From contig NZ_MBEI01000081.1 of assembly GCF_001953985.1 (NCBI RefSeq), positions 1 through 62,918 of the forward strand: a stretch of DNA of 62,918 nt, given 5' to 3'. The notes beneath the pieces are model-generated. The model was not told the origin of the DNA. It did no database searches and saw only the letters and a list, made by a program, of their open reading frames with translations. How positions within the stretch are numbered: the first letter of the stretch is position 1; each line of letters begins with the position of its first letter. Below, piece by piece: positions 51,202 to 59,183 of the stretch. Made by a program: the position numbers and the translations under genes. The DNA comes from Mycobacterium colombiense. GTDB taxonomy: Bacteria; Actinomycetota; Actinomycetes; Mycobacteriales; Mycobacteriaceae.

Positions 51202-52548
51202 ATGAGTACCCCCGCTTTGATATCCGCGGCCGCCGCCGACCTGGCGAGAGCGATCAATGCCACGCAAGTGCGGGTCCCCGGTGATGCGCCGTTGATCTGG
51301 AATGCGGCGGCGCAACATCGTCCGGCATTGATCGTGCGACCCGAGTCATCGCTCGACGTGCAGGTAGCCATCCGGGTGGCGCGTGACCGCGGGATTCGGC
51401 TCTCGGTGCTCGGGGGTGGCCACGACTGGCTTGGTCGCGCTGTGTGCGACGGCGGTCTGGTGATCGACATGTCCGGGATGCGAAGTGTCACAGTCGATAC
51501 CACGGTACCGGTCGCAACGGTGGGCGCGGGTGTCACAGCGACTGACTTGACCGACGCGGTCACGCCGTACGGTCTGGTTGCGGCCACCGGCAACTGCGGT
51601 GGCGTCGGTATGACCGGCCTGACACTCGGCGGAGGTTACGGACCGCTCAACGGCCGGTTCGGCCTTGCATCGGACAACCTGGTCGGTGCAGAGGTTGTCC
51701 TGGCGGACGGTCGAACCGTCGCAGCCGACGCGACTCACGAGCCGGAGCTGTTCTGGGCACTGCGTGGTGGTGGCGGCAACTTCGGGGTTGTCACCTCGAT
51801 GCGGGTGCGGTTACATCCGCTGGACCGGTTGATCGGCGGAATGATCATGTTTCCGTTGTCACAGGCGGCGACGGTATGGCGTGGGCTAGGTGAGCTGTTG
51901 TCGACAGCGCCTGACGAGGTGACCGTGCAAAGCGGACTGATGTCGGGCCCGGACGGCAATCCGGCGGTTTATCTTCAGCCGGCCTGGAGCGGCGATCTAT
52001 ATTGCGGCCTGGCGGCCGCAGATCTGCTCACAACGCTCGGAACTCCGCTGACCACGCAAGTCGCCCCCGTGGCCTACGGTGAAGTGCTGAGTCTGTTCGA
52101 CGCGGGGTGTGTCCGTGGGCTGTGCTGGGCGGTTCGCACCCGTACGGTCGCGGGGTACACGCCCGCCGTCATCGACGCCCTGGTCGAGGCCGGGCGGACA
52201 CTGACCTCGCCGCGCAGCCTCATCTCCATCCACCACTGCCATGGCGCATCGACTCGCGTCGCGCCGGACGAGACCGCGTTCGCGAACCGCCGCGCACATT
52301 TCGTCGTCGAGATCGTCGCCTGCTGGGAGGACGGGGACGGCGCCATCCACCGCGCCTGGGCAGATGCGTTGTCGGAAGCCCTTGCGCCGCACGCGCTTCC
52401 CGGCGGATACGCCAATCTGCTCGGTCCCGACGACCACGATCAGATCGCAAACGCGTACGGCAACAACGGCACACGACTCATCGCCGCCAAAAAACACTAT
52501 GACCCCGAGGCGGTATTCACCGCCATCCCCCTTCCCAGCGACACTTAG
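51202..52548 (+). CDS. covalent-FAD oxidase of the berberine-bridge (PCMH) family
   Basis: A 448-residue PCMH-FAD oxidoreductase. His74 in LGGGHDWLGR and Cys132 in ATGNCGGVGMTG sit where bicovalent enzymes carry 8-alpha-histidyl and 6-S-cysteinyl FAD. LTLGGGYGPLNGRFG and FWALRGGGGNFGVV complete the FAD fold, and the C-terminal BBE segment is NAYGNNGTRLIAAKKHYDPE. No signal peptide. Such enzymes oxidise alcohols or form C-C/C-O bonds using O2. Start ATG 51202 behind TAGGAGAC. Inside the operon, between the ThDP enzyme and the ring-cleaving dioxygenase. Confidence 0.9.
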   Translation: MSTPALISAAAADLARAINATQVRVPGDAPLIWNAAAQHRPALIVRPESSLDVQVAIRVARDRGIRLSVLGGGHDWLGRAVCDGGLVIDMSGMRSVTVDTTVPVATVGAGVTATDLTDAVTPYGLVAATGNCGGVGMTGLTLGGGYGPLNGRFGLASDNLVGAEVVLADGRTVAADATHEPELFWALRGGGGNFGVVTSMRVRLHPLDRLIGGMIMFPLSQAATVWRGLGELLSTAPDEVTVQSGLMSGPDGNPAVYLQPAWSGDLYCGLAAADLLTTLGTPLTTQVAPVAYGEVLSLFDAGCVRGLCWAVRTRTVAGYTPAVIDALVEAGRTLTSPRSLISIHHCHGASTRVAPDETAFANRRAHFVVEIVACWEDGDGAIHRAWADALSEALAPHALPGGYANLLGPDDHDQIANAYGNNGTRLIAAKKHYDPEAVFTAIPLPSDT

Positions 52549-52558
52549 GAGCGATCGA

Positions 52559-53509
52559 ATGTCGTACATCATCGATAGTCACCACATCACCATGTCGGTG
52601 AATGGGGCCCAGGAGGACGTTGACTTCCACGTCAAGGTGCTCGGACTGCGGCTGATCAAACGGACGGTGTTGTTCGACGGGACGATCCCGATCTATCACC
52701 TGTACTACAGCAACGCTGACGGCGACCCGAGCGCAGTGCTCACCACCTTCCCCTTTGGCCAGGCCGGGATCTACGGCCGACGTGGCACCAACCAGGCCCG
52801 TGAGGTATTACTCGCCGTTCCTGCGGGTTCACTGAACTACTGGTCCTCCCGGTTGCACGAGCGCGCGGCGGATGTCCAGGACGCGACCGTGTTTCATCGA
52901 CGCCGCGTGCTGTTCCGGCATCCGTGCGGCATCGAGTACCAGTTGGTGGAGGTGGACAACGACCCGCGTCGGGGCTACGGCGGCAACGGTGTGCCCGAGG
53001 AGTACGCCATCCACGGCATTTACGGTGTTGGTGTACATGTGACGGGGCCGGACACCGCCGTCGAGTTCGCCGCGAATCACCTCGGTGCTCGCGAGGGTGT
53101 GACCGAAGGTGACCGGTTTGGGTTGGATGCCGGCAAGTCGGGCCTCGGCGGCGCAGTCGAGCTTGTTGTCAATCGCACAGATGAGCCGGGCACATGGACC
53201 TACGGCGCCGGAACCATTCACCACTTCGCCTGGAACGCGGACACTCTCGAGAATCAGAACGACCTGAAACTCGAGATCGAGGGTGCGGGTTACACCGATA
53301 TGTCCGAACTCCGAGACCGCAAGTACTTCAAGTCGGTCTACGTCAGGTCGCCGGGCGGTGCCCTCTTCGAATTGGCCGTGACACACAACGAGGGCGGCTG
53401 GGACTGCGACGAGTCACCGCGGGAGCTGGGCAAGCGATTCCAGCTACCGGAGCAGTTCGAGGCACGGCGCGAGGAGATCCTCGGCCGCCTCGAGCCGATC
53501 GGGCTCTGA
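52559..53509 (+). CDS. VOC-family ring-cleaving dioxygenase (PcpA/LinE/MhqO-like)
   Basis: A 316-residue two-module vicinal-oxygen-chelate protein. Likely metal ligands are His8/His9 in DSHHITMSV, His221/His222 in TIHHFAWN and Glu271 in ALFELAVTHNEGGW. This is the pattern of Fe(II) hydroquinone-type dioxygenases (PcpA, LinE, MhqO/MhqE) rather than catechol 2,3-dioxygenases. It implies that the pathway passes through a dihydroxylated aromatic ring. TAGGAG before the ATG. Starts 10 nt after the flavin oxidase stop. Confidence 0.87.
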   Translation: MSYIIDSHHITMSVNGAQEDVDFHVKVLGLRLIKRTVLFDGTIPIYHLYYSNADGDPSAVLTTFPFGQAGIYGRRGTNQAREVLLAVPAGSLNYWSSRLHERAADVQDATVFHRRRVLFRHPCGIEYQLVEVDNDPRRGYGGNGVPEEYAIHGIYGVGVHVTGPDTAVEFAANHLGAREGVTEGDRFGLDAGKSGLGGAVELVVNRTDEPGTWTYGAGTIHHFAWNADTLENQNDLKLEIEGAGYTDMSELRDRKYFKSVYVRSPGGALFELAVTHNEGGWDCDESPRELGKRFQLPEQFEARREEILGRLEPIGL

Positions 53510-53529
53510 GATTCGGCGTAGGAGAGAGG

Positions 53530-53563
53530 AAGGCCGCGCGTCGCCGGCGGCCCATTCGGCCTT
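53530..53563 (+). other. intercistronic hairpin before the P450 gene
   Basis: AAGGCCG (53530-53536) pairs perfectly with CGGCCTT (53557-53563); an alternative GC-rich stem lies inside. It sits in a 93-nt gap within the operon and could be a partial terminator or an mRNA processing element. A second hairpin holds the same place before the methyltransferase. Confidence 0.45.
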
Positions 53564-53602
53564 CATCTATCGAGTTCTGACAACCCAGAGTGAGGAATTC
53601 AA

Positions 53603-54853
53603 ATGAACGCACCCACAATGCATGACGTCACCAAAGTTCTGGCTGACCCGTCGGCGTACACCGACGACGAGCGGCTGCACACGGCGCTAGGGCAGCTGCG
53701 GGCAACCAATCCGGTTGCGTGGGTGGACCATCCGCCATATCGGCCGTTTTGGGCGATCACCAAGCACGCGGACATCATGGCAATCGAGCGTGACAACGAC
53801 CTGTTCATCAGCGCGCCCCGCCCACTACTCACACCCGCCGACGCCGACGATCTGCGCAAGGCACAGCAAGACGCCGGGACCGGCATGCGCACTCTGGTCC
53901 AGATGGATGGCCCATACCACCGCAAGGTGCGCGCGATCGGCGCAAACTGGTTCCGCCCCACAGCAATGCGCAACCTGAAGGCGCAGGTGGACCAGCTGGC
54001 CAAGTGCTATGTCGACAAGATGCGCGAGATTGGACCTGCGTGCGACTTCGTCACCGACATCGCAGCCGACTTTCCCCTCTACGTCATCTTGTCCTTGCTA
54101 GGACTTCCCGAATCGGACTTTCCTCGGATGCAGACACTGACCCAGGAGTTGTTCGGCCGCGATGACGCCGAATACCAGCGGGGCCATGAACCCCAGGCCG
54201 TGCTCGCGGTGATGCAGGACTTCCTCGGCTACTTCGCCACGTTGACCGCGTCGCGCCGCCAAAATCCCGCCGGTGACCTCGCCTCAGCCATCGCGAACGG
54301 GCGCATCGACGGCGAGCCGCTCTCCGACGTGGACACCGCGTCCTACTACGTGATCATCGCCAGCGCCGGCCATGACACCACTAAGGACGCCATCTCCGGT
54401 GGTTTGCACGCGCTCATCCAAAACCCCAGTGAGCTACGGCGATTGAAACAAGACCTCACGCTGATGCCGACGGCGGTCGAGGAGATGATCCGGTGGACCA
54501 CGCCGGTCAAGGAATTCATGCGCACCGCAACCGCCGACACCACGGTTCGAGGCGTCGACATCGCCGAAGGAGAGGCGGTGTACCTGGCCTACGTGTCCGG
54601 AAACCGCGACGAGGAGGTCTTCGACGATCCGTTTCGCTTCGACATCGGCCGCGATCCCAACAAGCATCTGGCCTTCGGGTACGGCGTGCACTTCTGCCTC
54701 GGCGCCGCATTGGCGCGGATGGAGATCAGCAGTCTCTACCGCGAACTGCTCCCCAGGCTGGAATCGATCGAGCTCGCCGGCAAGCCCGAATTGGCCGCGA
54801 CGACACTCGTTGGTGGTCTCAAGCACCTGCCGATCCGCTACTCACTGAAGTGA
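53603..54853 (+). CDS. cytochrome P450
   Basis: A 416-residue soluble bacterial P450. The I-helix oxygen-activation motif is ASAGHDTTKDA, the ExxR is in AVEEMIRWTTP, and the heme-thiolate loop FGYGVHFCLGAALAR gives Cys365. It resembles the mycobacterial P450s that act on hydrophobic small molecules (for example the CYP125/142-like fold class), but I cannot assign a CYP family. No ferredoxin or reductase gene is adjacent. The last codons are duplicated as a remnant at 47753-47815. Confidence 0.92.
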   Translation: MNAPTMHDVTKVLADPSAYTDDERLHTALGQLRATNPVAWVDHPPYRPFWAITKHADIMAIERDNDLFISAPRPLLTPADADDLRKAQQDAGTGMRTLVQMDGPYHRKVRAIGANWFRPTAMRNLKAQVDQLAKCYVDKMREIGPACDFVTDIAADFPLYVILSLLGLPESDFPRMQTLTQELFGRDDAEYQRGHEPQAVLAVMQDFLGYFATLTASRRQNPAGDLASAIANGRIDGEPLSDVDTASYYVIIASAGHDTTKDAISGGLHALIQNPSELRRLKQDLTLMPTAVEEMIRWTTPVKEFMRTATADTTVRGVDIAEGEAVYLAYVSGNRDEEVFDDPFRFDIGRDPNKHLAFGYGVHFCLGAALARMEISSLYRELLPRLESIELAGKPELAATTLVGGLKHLPIRYSLK

Positions 54854-54891
54854 TTTCGGCTCTTCCGATTCTTGACAACGAAAGGCATACC

Positions 54892-55110
54892 GTGACGCGA
54901 TTTTCGGAGCAGCACCCACTGCAGCCGTCCCTGGCGACGACAGTACGGCAAGCATGCGTTCACAGCTTTATCGCGATAGTGCTGGTCTTTATGGGCACCA
55001 TGCTGTGGGCGGCTACTTTCGGCGAACTTCCGACGTCCGCCAAGACTCCCCAACATTGCGTGCAATACGACTTCGAGCCACCGGCTTCGGCCGACCGGCT
55101 CGATCGGTGA
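54892..55110 (+). CDS. single-span membrane microprotein 1, 72 aa
   Basis: A 72-residue ORF with GAAAGG before a GTG start. A short hydrophilic start (MTRFSEQHPLQPS) leads into one hydrophobic helix (SFIAIVLVFMGTMLWAATF), then a tail with one Cys. Its stop overlaps the GTG of microprotein 2 (GTGA), the coupling expected for interacting partners. Position 38 nt after the P450 suggests a membrane partner of that enzyme or of the pathway. No family recognised. Confidence 0.6.
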   Translation: MTRFSEQHPLQPSLATTVRQACVHSFIAIVLVFMGTMLWAATFGELPTSAKTPQHCVQYDFEPPASADRLDR

Positions 55111-55301
55111 ACAAAGGCATGACCGCAGAGCGAAGTGCGAGAATGGGATTCGGCTCAACGCGCAATCACTATGTGGTGCCGGACTATTCGCAGTCGACCC
55201 AATTGGGCCCCGTTGTTCAGGACACCTTACTGCGACAACTTGTCCTCCACGGCCTCCTCACTGTCTTGCTGGTGGCAGCTGTCATCGCGGTGATCTGTTA
55301 A
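55107..55301 (+). CDS. single-span membrane microprotein 2, 64 aa
   Basis: A 64-residue ORF translationally coupled to microprotein 1. A hydrophilic N-terminus (RNHYVVPDYSQSTQLGP) is followed by a C-terminal hydrophobic helix (HGLLTVLLVAAVIAVIC) ending in Cys, a tail-anchor-like layout. An internal ATG at 55119 is an alternative start. No family recognised; existence is supported by the overlap and by the helix, not by homology. Confidence 0.55.
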   Translation: MNKGMTAERSARMGFGSTRNHYVVPDYSQSTQLGPVVQDTLLRQLVLHGLLTVLLVAAVIAVIC

Positions 55302-55349
55302 GCCTCACCCGGCGTTAGCCGACGAAATCAAACCTAGAGAGAACTTGCC

Positions 55350-55403
55350 GTGCCTGAATTCGACGAAACCGCAGTCATTTTGGCGGGAAGCGTGGCTGAA
55401 TGA
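55350..55403 (+). pseudogene. possible remnant or 17-aa ORF (SDR-like start)
   Basis: GTG-started MPEFDETAVILAGSVAE and a TGA. The pattern FDxxAVIxxGS recalls the N-terminal strand and glycine turn of an SDR (FDGKVAIVTGS), so this could be the stub of a deleted dehydrogenase gene. The evidence is slight; it may be chance. Confidence 0.2.
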
Positions 55404-55405
55404 CT

Positions 55406-55426
55406 GCCCGCGTCCTGACGGCGGGC
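55406..55426 (+). other. intercistronic hairpin before the methyltransferase gene
   Basis: GCCCGC (55406-55411) and GCGGGC (55421-55426) pair, with CTTTTA shortly after. It resembles a weak terminator and may lower expression of the distal genes, or mark a processing site. Confidence 0.45.
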
Positions 55427-55462
55427 CCGTCCAGCTTTTATCAACCAGAATGAGGAGGTTAG

Positions 55463-56503
55463 ATGAGCAACTCGGAGACAGCGCCGTTGGACCAACAGGC
55501 GTCTTCCCCGGCGAAAGTGATGCAGGGGCTCATACTCGGCGCGTGGGTAGCGCAGACCATTACTGCGGTGGCCGACTTGGGAGTGGCCGATGCGCTCGCC
55601 GATAGGCCGTTGCAACTCGATGAACTCGCCAGCAAAGTCGGTGCCGATTCCGACGCGTTGCGCAGGGCTTTGCGAGCACTGATCTGCAAGGGCATTTTCG
55701 CTCAAGGCGACGATGGTCGCTATGAGCTGACTCCGCGAGCAGACGTGCTGCGCTCGGACGCCCCGATATCGATGGCGGCCCTGGCGCGGCTGGTGGGCGC
55801 ACCGCAAGAGCGCGAACATTGGAGCCTGCTCACCCAGGCTATGAGAACGGGCACTTCGCCAGTCCAGGCGTTGCGCGGTAAGCGCTTCTTCGACTACCTG
55901 CGCGACGAACCCGAATACAGTGCGATTTTCAATGACGCGATGACGGGCTTGTCGGCGTACGTAGATGGACCGCTCGTCGCGGCATACGACTTCACGCCAT
56001 TCTCTACCATCGTCGACGTCGCGGGCGGTCATGGCCGTCTACTCGCGGCCATCCTGGCCGCCGCACCGAACACACAGGGCGTGCTGTTCGACCTTCCCGA
56101 TGTGGTAGCCGAAGCGGCGCCGCTGCTACAGAAGTTGGATGTGGCGCAACGAGTTCGCGTGGTTGCCGGCTCCTTCTTCAGCGATGTTCCCCCGGGAGCC
56201 GATGCCTATGTGCTCAAGCACATTGTGCATGACTGGTCCGATGACGCGGCACTGCAAATCCTGCGGAATGTGAGACGGGCTGCACCCACTGGCGCGGCCC
56301 TACTGCTCGTCGAGACGGTAATCCCCGCAGACAGTGGTGAATCCATCGCCAAGATCGCTGACATCGAGATGCTGCTATTCAACGATGGACGTAAACGCAC
56401 CGCCAAGGAGTATCAGCGGCTTCTGGATCAAGCCGGCTTCGAGATGACTCATGTCTTCGATACCGAAACGGACTTCAGCCTGATCGAGGCACGCGCCAGA
56501 TGA
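55463..56503 (+). CDS. O-methyltransferase (SAM-dependent, PF00891 type)
   Basis: A 346-residue class I methyltransferase of the plant/polyketide O-methyltransferase type. An N-terminal dimerisation winged helix (VADALADRPLQLDELASKVG) precedes the SAM motif TIVDVAGGHGRLLAAIL. VLFDLPDVV and the catalytic His256 in VLKHIVHDWSDD follow. Typical acceptors are phenolic hydroxyls, which fits an aromatic intermediate. GAGGAGG ribosome site. Its stop overlaps the hydrolase start (ATGA). Confidence 0.9.
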   Translation: MSNSETAPLDQQASSPAKVMQGLILGAWVAQTITAVADLGVADALADRPLQLDELASKVGADSDALRRALRALICKGIFAQGDDGRYELTPRADVLRSDAPISMAALARLVGAPQEREHWSLLTQAMRTGTSPVQALRGKRFFDYLRDEPEYSAIFNDAMTGLSAYVDGPLVAAYDFTPFSTIVDVAGGHGRLLAAILAAAPNTQGVLFDLPDVVAEAAPLLQKLDVAQRVRVVAGSFFSDVPPGADAYVLKHIVHDWSDDAALQILRNVRRAAPTGAALLLVETVIPADSGESIAKIADIEMLLFNDGRKRTAKEYQRLLDQAGFEMTHVFDTETDFSLIEARAR

Positions 56504-57237
56504 CTCTCGACGGCAGCGTGGCGCCGAACGCGCAAGGGCTGACATATGTGCTGATTCCGGGTGGCTGGCATGGGGCCTGGTGCTGGCGACCGGTTGCCAA
56601 TCGGCTTCGCGCGGCGAGCCATCGGGCGATCACGCTGACGCTGCCCGGTCTGGGCGACGGCGATGATCCGTCGGGTTACAAGCTCAGGGACGCGGTCGAT
56701 TACATCGTCGACGAAGTGCGCCGGCTCGAGCTCGACAACGTGATCCTCGTCGCGCACAGCTGGGGCGGCTACCCCGCCACTGGCGCCGCTCACCTTCTAG
56801 GCGACCGGGTCACCAAGATCGTCTACTACAACGCATTCGTGCCGGTTCGGGTCAGGTCCCTCGTCGATGAGACCCCACCAGACACACGCGAAGTGATGCT
56901 GCGGTTGATCGACGGATCGCCTTTCGGCGCCATTGCGCCGAGCCTGGAATACGTCGAGCAGCTGTTAATGCAAGGTGTTGCACCAGAGCTGCAGCGGTTG
57001 GTGGCCGATCTGATGACCTCGCAGCCCGGCGGTTACTTCCTTGGCGCTCTCGACATCGACGCGGCGAGTCTCGGTATTCCCACGGCCTACGTCACCGGCG
57101 ACAGCGATCAGGCGATGCCGCAACCGGGACCCGAATTCGCCGCCCGGCTCGGTGTACAACCCATCGTCGTTCCGGGGACGCACAACGGCATGCTGACCCA
57201 CCCCGACGACGTGGCCAACGCGATCCTCGCGGCGTGA
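56500..57237 (+). CDS. alpha/beta-hydrolase (plant esterase/MES-like)
   Basis: A 245-residue alpha/beta-hydrolase. The oxyanion segment is LIPGGWHGAWCW, the nucleophile elbow VAHSWGGYPA (Ser87), the late Asp/His region GDSDQAMPQ and VPGTHNGML. The GGWHGAWCW pattern is that of the salicylate methylesterase/hydroxynitrile lyase-like group (EstC-like). It may cleave a methyl ester, a ring-fission product, or undo the neighbouring methylation. Last enzyme gene of the operon; its N-terminal part is duplicated as a remnant at 47932-48102. Confidence 0.88.
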   Translation: MTLDGSVAPNAQGLTYVLIPGGWHGAWCWRPVANRLRAASHRAITLTLPGLGDGDDPSGYKLRDAVDYIVDEVRRLELDNVILVAHSWGGYPATGAAHLLGDRVTKIVYYNAFVPVRVRSLVDETPPDTREVMLRLIDGSPFGAIAPSLEYVEQLLMQGVAPELQRLVADLMTSQPGGYFLGALDIDAASLGIPTAYVTGDSDQAMPQPGPEFAARLGVQPIVVPGTHNGMLTHPDDVANAILAA

Positions 57238-57392
57238 CCGGGCCGATGGGGTAGGCCGGGCCTGGATCCGTTGATCGGGCGCCTGATCAGGAGTGCCGTT
57301 TCTCGGCAGTGGGCATAGATCGCACGTGTTTGCGCGTTGAACTCGGCGATGTCGTGACGCTGGTGCGGGCATCGGAGCATAAGGGGTCGACG

Positions 57393-58091
57393 GTGGACCA
57401 GGCTGAGTTGGATCGATTGACCGCGGGCGCGACGGTTGGCTCCTTTCGCAACGACGGTCGCGGCGTCATCGCGAGCGCATTTGAGCTGCTAGATCACGTG
57501 GCTGCGTTGGAACCGGTGCGGCTGCTCGACCTGGCGACTGCGACCGGGATCCCGCGGGAGACGGTGCGTCGACTACTGCAGCAGTTGATCGCGGTTGGGG
57601 CGGTCAGCCGCCAAGGCACCCGCTATCGGCTCGGCGCGAGCCTGCTGGGGTTGGGGTCGCGGGTGAGCCCGGAGCGTCGATTGCGGGTGGCCGCCAGCCG
57701 GCCCATCGCCGAACTCGCTGCCGCCACCGGGGCCGCGGTTCAGTTGTCCGCAGTGATCGGCGGTGATGCGGTTTACCTGGACGCGGTGGACGGTCGGGGT
57801 CCGGTCGGATTCCTCGTTGAACCCGGAGCTCGGGTGCCGCCCCAATGTGTGTCCTGGGGGGCGTATAAGGCGTTGGGCGGCGGGGCACCGATAGTGGATG
57901 CCGGTGGAGTGGTGGCGGGCGTGAGTTGTGTCGCGGTAGCGATTCCGCTGGGTGGCAATGCGGCGGCAGCGGTGTCGGTGCTTGTCCCGGGGCCGCACCC
58001 TCCGGTTGGGCTGTTAGCCGCCACCAGGGCAACCGGTGCCCGCATCGCCAGGCTCCTTCGCGCACCGCGAATTGGTGATCAGCCGGACTGA
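57393..58091 (+). CDS. IclR-type regulator, copy 3
   Basis: A 232-residue regulator closely related to copies 1 and 2: TGIPRETVRRLLQQL, GTRYRLGASLLGLGSR and GDAVYLDAVDGRGPVG. The GTG at 57393 follows AAGGGG by 6 nt; a longer frame to 57309 would include the upstream segment that is also conserved before copy 1. It closes the intact operon, 155 nt after the hydrolase. Unlike copies 1 and 2 it is not followed by the palindromic box. Likely controller of P1-P3 (inference). Confidence 0.85.
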   Translation: MDQAELDRLTAGATVGSFRNDGRGVIASAFELLDHVAALEPVRLLDLATATGIPRETVRRLLQQLIAVGAVSRQGTRYRLGASLLGLGSRVSPERRLRVAASRPIAELAAATGAAVQLSAVIGGDAVYLDAVDGRGPVGFLVEPGARVPPQCVSWGAYKALGGGAPIVDAGGVVAGVSCVAVAIPLGGNAAAAVSVLVPGPHPPVGLLAATRATGARIARLLRAPRIGDQPD

Positions 58092-58102
58092 AACACCAGC
58101 CT

Positions 58103-59083
58103 TCAGGCGTAGGCCGTTCGGAACCTGTCCCGATAGGCCTTTGGGCTGATGCCCAGGTGATTGACGAATACCCGTCGCAGCGTTTCGATGCTGCCGAAGC
58201 CGGCCATGCCCGCGGTCTCGGTGACCGTCCGGCCGGATTCCAGCGCATTGCGGGCGAAATCGATCCGAACAAGTTCGACGTAGCGCGCCGGGGTCATCCC
58301 GAGCTCGGATTGAAATAGCCGGGTCAGCTGACGGGTGCTCAAAGAGGCTAGGGCCGCAAGCTTTTTCACGCTGTAGTCAGCACCCGGATCGGCCGCGATC
58401 GCATCGGTGACCGGGCGCAGCGGCGACTGCGGCGGGGGATCGGCCTCGAGCAGCACCGAGAATTGTGATTGGCCGCCCGCGCGTTTGAGGTAGACGACCA
58501 GCCATCGGGCCACGTCGCGGACCAGTTCCGTCCCGTAATCCATTTCGACCAACGCCAGCGCCAGGTCGATGCCCGACGAGATGCCTGCGGAGGTGAAGAT
58601 GTCGCCGTCGCGGACGAAGATCGCGTCCGGCTCGACCGTGACATCGGGGAACGCCCGGCCCAGCAGCCGGGTGTCGTGCCAGTGGGTGGTGGCGCGCCGG
58701 CCGCTGAGCACGCCGGCCTGCGCGAGGATGAACGACCCCGTGCAGATGGACGCCAGACGACGGGTCCGTGTTGACACCGATCGGACGGCCTCGACCAGGG
58801 CGGGTTCGATGGGTCGCCCCGGCAGGTCGTCGCTGCCCGCGACCATGACGGTATCGGCGGACTCGATCGCCGAAATGCTGTCGGTCACGCCCAATCGGGC
58901 GCCGATCGAGCTGGTCACATCGCACCCGTCCACCGACGCGATCTTGAGCCGGTAGTCGGCGCCGAAGCGGTTGGCCTCGGCGAACACTTCACCCGCCCCT
59001 GCGACGTCCAACAGCGTCACCCCGTCGAAAACGACGATCACCACCACCCGCGAACGCGCTCCGGCTGCAGCCACGCAACCCAT
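58103..59083 (-). CDS. GlxA-family AraC-type regulator (DJ-1/PfpI domain)
   Basis: A 326-residue regulator. An N-terminal DJ-1/PfpI domain (VVVIVVFDGVTLLDVAGAGE, with the nucleophile-like Cys in SICTGSFILAQAG) is joined to a C-terminal AraC double HTH (LAALASLSTRQLTRLFQSEL and TETAGMAGFGSIETLRRVF). The divergent HD-nitroreductase-cupin operon starts 100 nt away and is the likely target. An ATG at 59083 is chosen; the frame is open for 22 more codons. Ligand unknown; some GlxA-type neighbours are isonitrile or amide-metabolising genes. Confidence 0.88.
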   Translation of the reverse strand: MGCVAAAGARSRVVVIVVFDGVTLLDVAGAGEVFAEANRFGADYRLKIASVDGCDVTSSIGARLGVTDSISAIESADTVMVAGSDDLPGRPIEPALVEAVRSVSTRTRRLASICTGSFILAQAGVLSGRRATTHWHDTRLLGRAFPDVTVEPDAIFVRDGDIFTSAGISSGIDLALALVEMDYGTELVRDVARWLVVYLKRAGGQSQFSVLLEADPPPQSPLRPVTDAIAADPGADYSVKKLAALASLSTRQLTRLFQSELGMTPARYVELVRIDFARNALESGRTVTETAGMAGFGSIETLRRVFVNHLGISPKAYRDRFRTAYA

Positions 59084-59183
59084 TCTGTCGCTTTCTGAGG
59101 ACTTGACGGCCCGAACGGCCGGGGTCGATTCGTCCGCGCCGCCGCACACTCATACCAACAGTCACTTGGAGGGAGACGAGAAC

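Noticed and set aside
46919..58091. Transposon or prophage as cause of the duplication
   Set aside because: I see no transposase, integrase, terminal inverted repeats or attachment duplication; homologous recombination between repeated units explains the pattern.
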